From assembly GCA_038363925.1 (NCBI GenBank), contig JAQQWL010000006.1, forward strand, positions 4,692,501 to 4,756,500: a stretch of DNA of 64,000 nucleotides. Direction: 5' to 3'. Below, one piece after another: positions 62,998 through 64,000 of this stretch (position 1 is the first letter of the stretch; every line of letters begins with the position of its first letter). The notes below the pieces were generated by a model. The model was not told the origin of the DNA, made no database searches, and saw only the letters and a list, made by a program, of their open reading frames with translations. The stretch is from Apiospora phragmitis (taxonomy: Eukaryota > Ascomycota > Sordariomycetes > Amphisphaeriales > Apiosporaceae). Both the position numbers and the translations under genes were made by a program.

Positions 62998-64000
62998 CTA
63001 TGCCGTTGAGTCGACCCCATTGGACGACGCCTCCAGCTCGAATATCCTCGCCACCGCCTCCTTCACCGCCGCCTCGAACGCCATAGCCACATTCCCCGTC
63101 CGCCCCTTGTCCGCGAGCACCTGAAGCCCCCGAGCCGTACAGCCCCCGGGCGTCGCGACCTCCCTGACCAAGTCGTCCGGCGTCTTGCCCTGGGCCAGCA
63201 CCAGCTCGGCAGCGCCCTTGACGGCCTGCGCCGCCATCCGGAGCGCGACGTCCCTGTCGAGGCCCGCGGCCCCGGCCCCGGCCCCGGCCGCGATCCCCTG
63301 GAGCACGGGGGCGAGGAACCCGACGGCGCAGCCCGCCGTCACGGTGCCGACGGCCATGAGCTCGCGGGGCAGCTCGGTCACGTGGCCGATGGCGCCCAGG
63401 ATCCAGTCGGTTAGTACGTTGTACCGCTCTGGGAAGTTGGCGGGCCGCGGGTTGACGATGCTCTCGGACTGGCCCACGAGGCTGGCGGCGTTGGGCATGG
63501 CGTGCACGAAGTAGTAGTCCTCTCTTCTGATCCTTCTGTCGGCAGCAACAGCAGCAGCAGCGCCGTTGGAAGAAGGAGAAGGAGAAGAAGAAGAAGAAGA
63601 AGAAGAAGAACGACGACAGATCAGACCCCACAGCACCGCGTCCGTGATGCCCGCGCAGATGTTTAGCACGAGTTTCCCACGCAGCGCGTCGACCATGCCC
63701 TCCTCGGCCACGACGTCCGCAACCTGCGATGGCTGGCAGCCCAGGAGGACTACGGTGGACTGGCGCACGGCCTCGACGTTGCGACCGGCGCCGCATATAA
63801 CCTCGACCGACCTTTTCTGCTGCTGCTTCGTAGCTGTAGAATCGTCGACGACGACGTACACAGCGAAGCGGTCCTTCAGGCGTGAGGCGCTCTCGGGAGT
63901 GCGGACGCAGGCCAAGAAGCGTGTGGGCAGCAGCAGCATTCCGCGGGAGTCGCCGACGTCTCTTGCACCTAGCTGCTCGTCGCTCAGTTCAAGCACGCGC
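62998..64000 (-). CDS. Pyrroline-5-carboxylate reductase, 5' part outside the window
   Basis: Last step of proline synthesis, P5C to proline with NAD(P)H. The open frame continues through the window edge, so the N-terminal Rossmann glycine motif and the start codon are not visible. Present are the dinucleotide-fold middle (VVLLGCQPSQVADV, GKLVLNICAGI), the conserved HAMPNAASLVGQSESIV, and the C-terminal P5CR signature VATPGGCTARGLQVL, followed by a helical tail ending at 62998. A lineage-specific poly-Ser insert (encoded by a GAA/TTC repeat at 63568-63611) sits between the Rossmann domain and HAMPN. The frame is intact over the visible 330 codons. Confidence 0.88.
   Translation of the reverse strand, partial: RVLELSDEQLGARDVGDSRGMLLLPTRFLACVRTPESASRLKDRFAVYVVVDDSTATKQQQKRSVEVICGAGRNVEAVRQSTVVLLGCQPSQVADVVAEEGMVDALRGKLVLNICAGITDAVLWGLICRRSSSSSSSSSPSPSSNGAAAAVAADRRIRREDYYFVHAMPNAASLVGQSESIVNPRPANFPERYNVLTDWILGAIGHVTELPRELMAVGTVTAGCAVGFLAPVLQGIAAGAGAGAAGLDRDVALRMAAQAVKGAAELVLAQGKTPDDLVREVATPGGCTARGLQVLADKGRTGNVAMAFEAAVKEAVARIFELEASSNGVDSTA
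63568..63611 (-). repeat. (TTC)n coding microsatellite giving poly-Ser
   Basis: An uninterrupted GAA-type trinucleotide run on the plus strand, in frame within the P5C reductase gene; it encodes a serine tract. Confidence 0.88.

Overview
The window reads as nuclear DNA of a filamentous ascomycete (Pezizomycotina, probably Sordariomycetes; inferred, not tested). The evidence is short GT-AG introns of about 60-150 nt, GC-rich third codon positions, fungal gene families (indoleamine dioxygenase, kynureninase, LaeA-like methyltransferase, GCR1_C domain protein, GT8 and GT32 glycosyltransferases), and a 19.5 kb block of extremely AT-rich, stop-riddled transposon DNA that looks like repeat-induced point mutation (RIP).

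Layout. (1) 1-8048: gene-bearing DNA with a divergent kynurenine-pathway pair, kynureninase on the minus strand and indoleamine 2,3-dioxygenase on the plus strand, sharing a ~680 bp promoter, then a frame-broken hypothetical gene. (2) 8049-27600: a RIP-type AT isochore without intact genes. It can still be parsed. A full-length Ty3/Gypsy retrotransposon with a C-terminal chromodomain and two ~636 bp LTRs (13496-21140) sits inside a minus-strand pogo/Fot1-like DNA transposon. Two further pogo copies, a pol fragment, a solo LTR with a perfect 5-bp target duplication and a 3'-terminal Gypsy fragment lie around it. At the right edge are decayed ~42-residue TPR repeats of the kind found in fungal NLR proteins, followed by a foldback (MITE-like) element. 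(3) 27600-64000: normal DNA with an amino-acid permease, a decayed LaeA-like methyltransferase, a GT8 glycosyltransferase, a decayed aspartic-peptidase-like protein, a candidate small secreted protein, a GT32 mannosyltransferase-like gene, a probably peroxisomal enoyl-CoA hydratase/isomerase, phosphoglucomutase (553 aa, five exons, fully intact), oligoribonuclease, a multi-pass membrane protein with a 42-bp tandem repeat at its C-terminus, an intron-containing tRNA-Gln(CTG), a GCR1_C-domain protein, a hypothetical Cys-rich protein with one in-frame TAG, and a 5'-truncated pyrroline-5-carboxylate reductase at the right edge.

Functionally, IDO (Trp to N-formylkynurenine) and kynureninase (kynurenine to anthranilate, or 3-OH-kynurenine to 3-OH-anthranilate) belong to one pathway; the other genes show no common pathway. 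A striking general property is that about ten recognisable genes carry one or two single-base-type frame breaks, several at homopolymers (C6, CCCGGGG, CAG/AAC runs), while phosphoglucomutase, IDO and oligoribonuclease are clean. Residual assembly indels are the simplest reading for most of them. The LaeA-like and aspartic-peptidase-like loci also carry stop codons, and are better candidates for real decay.
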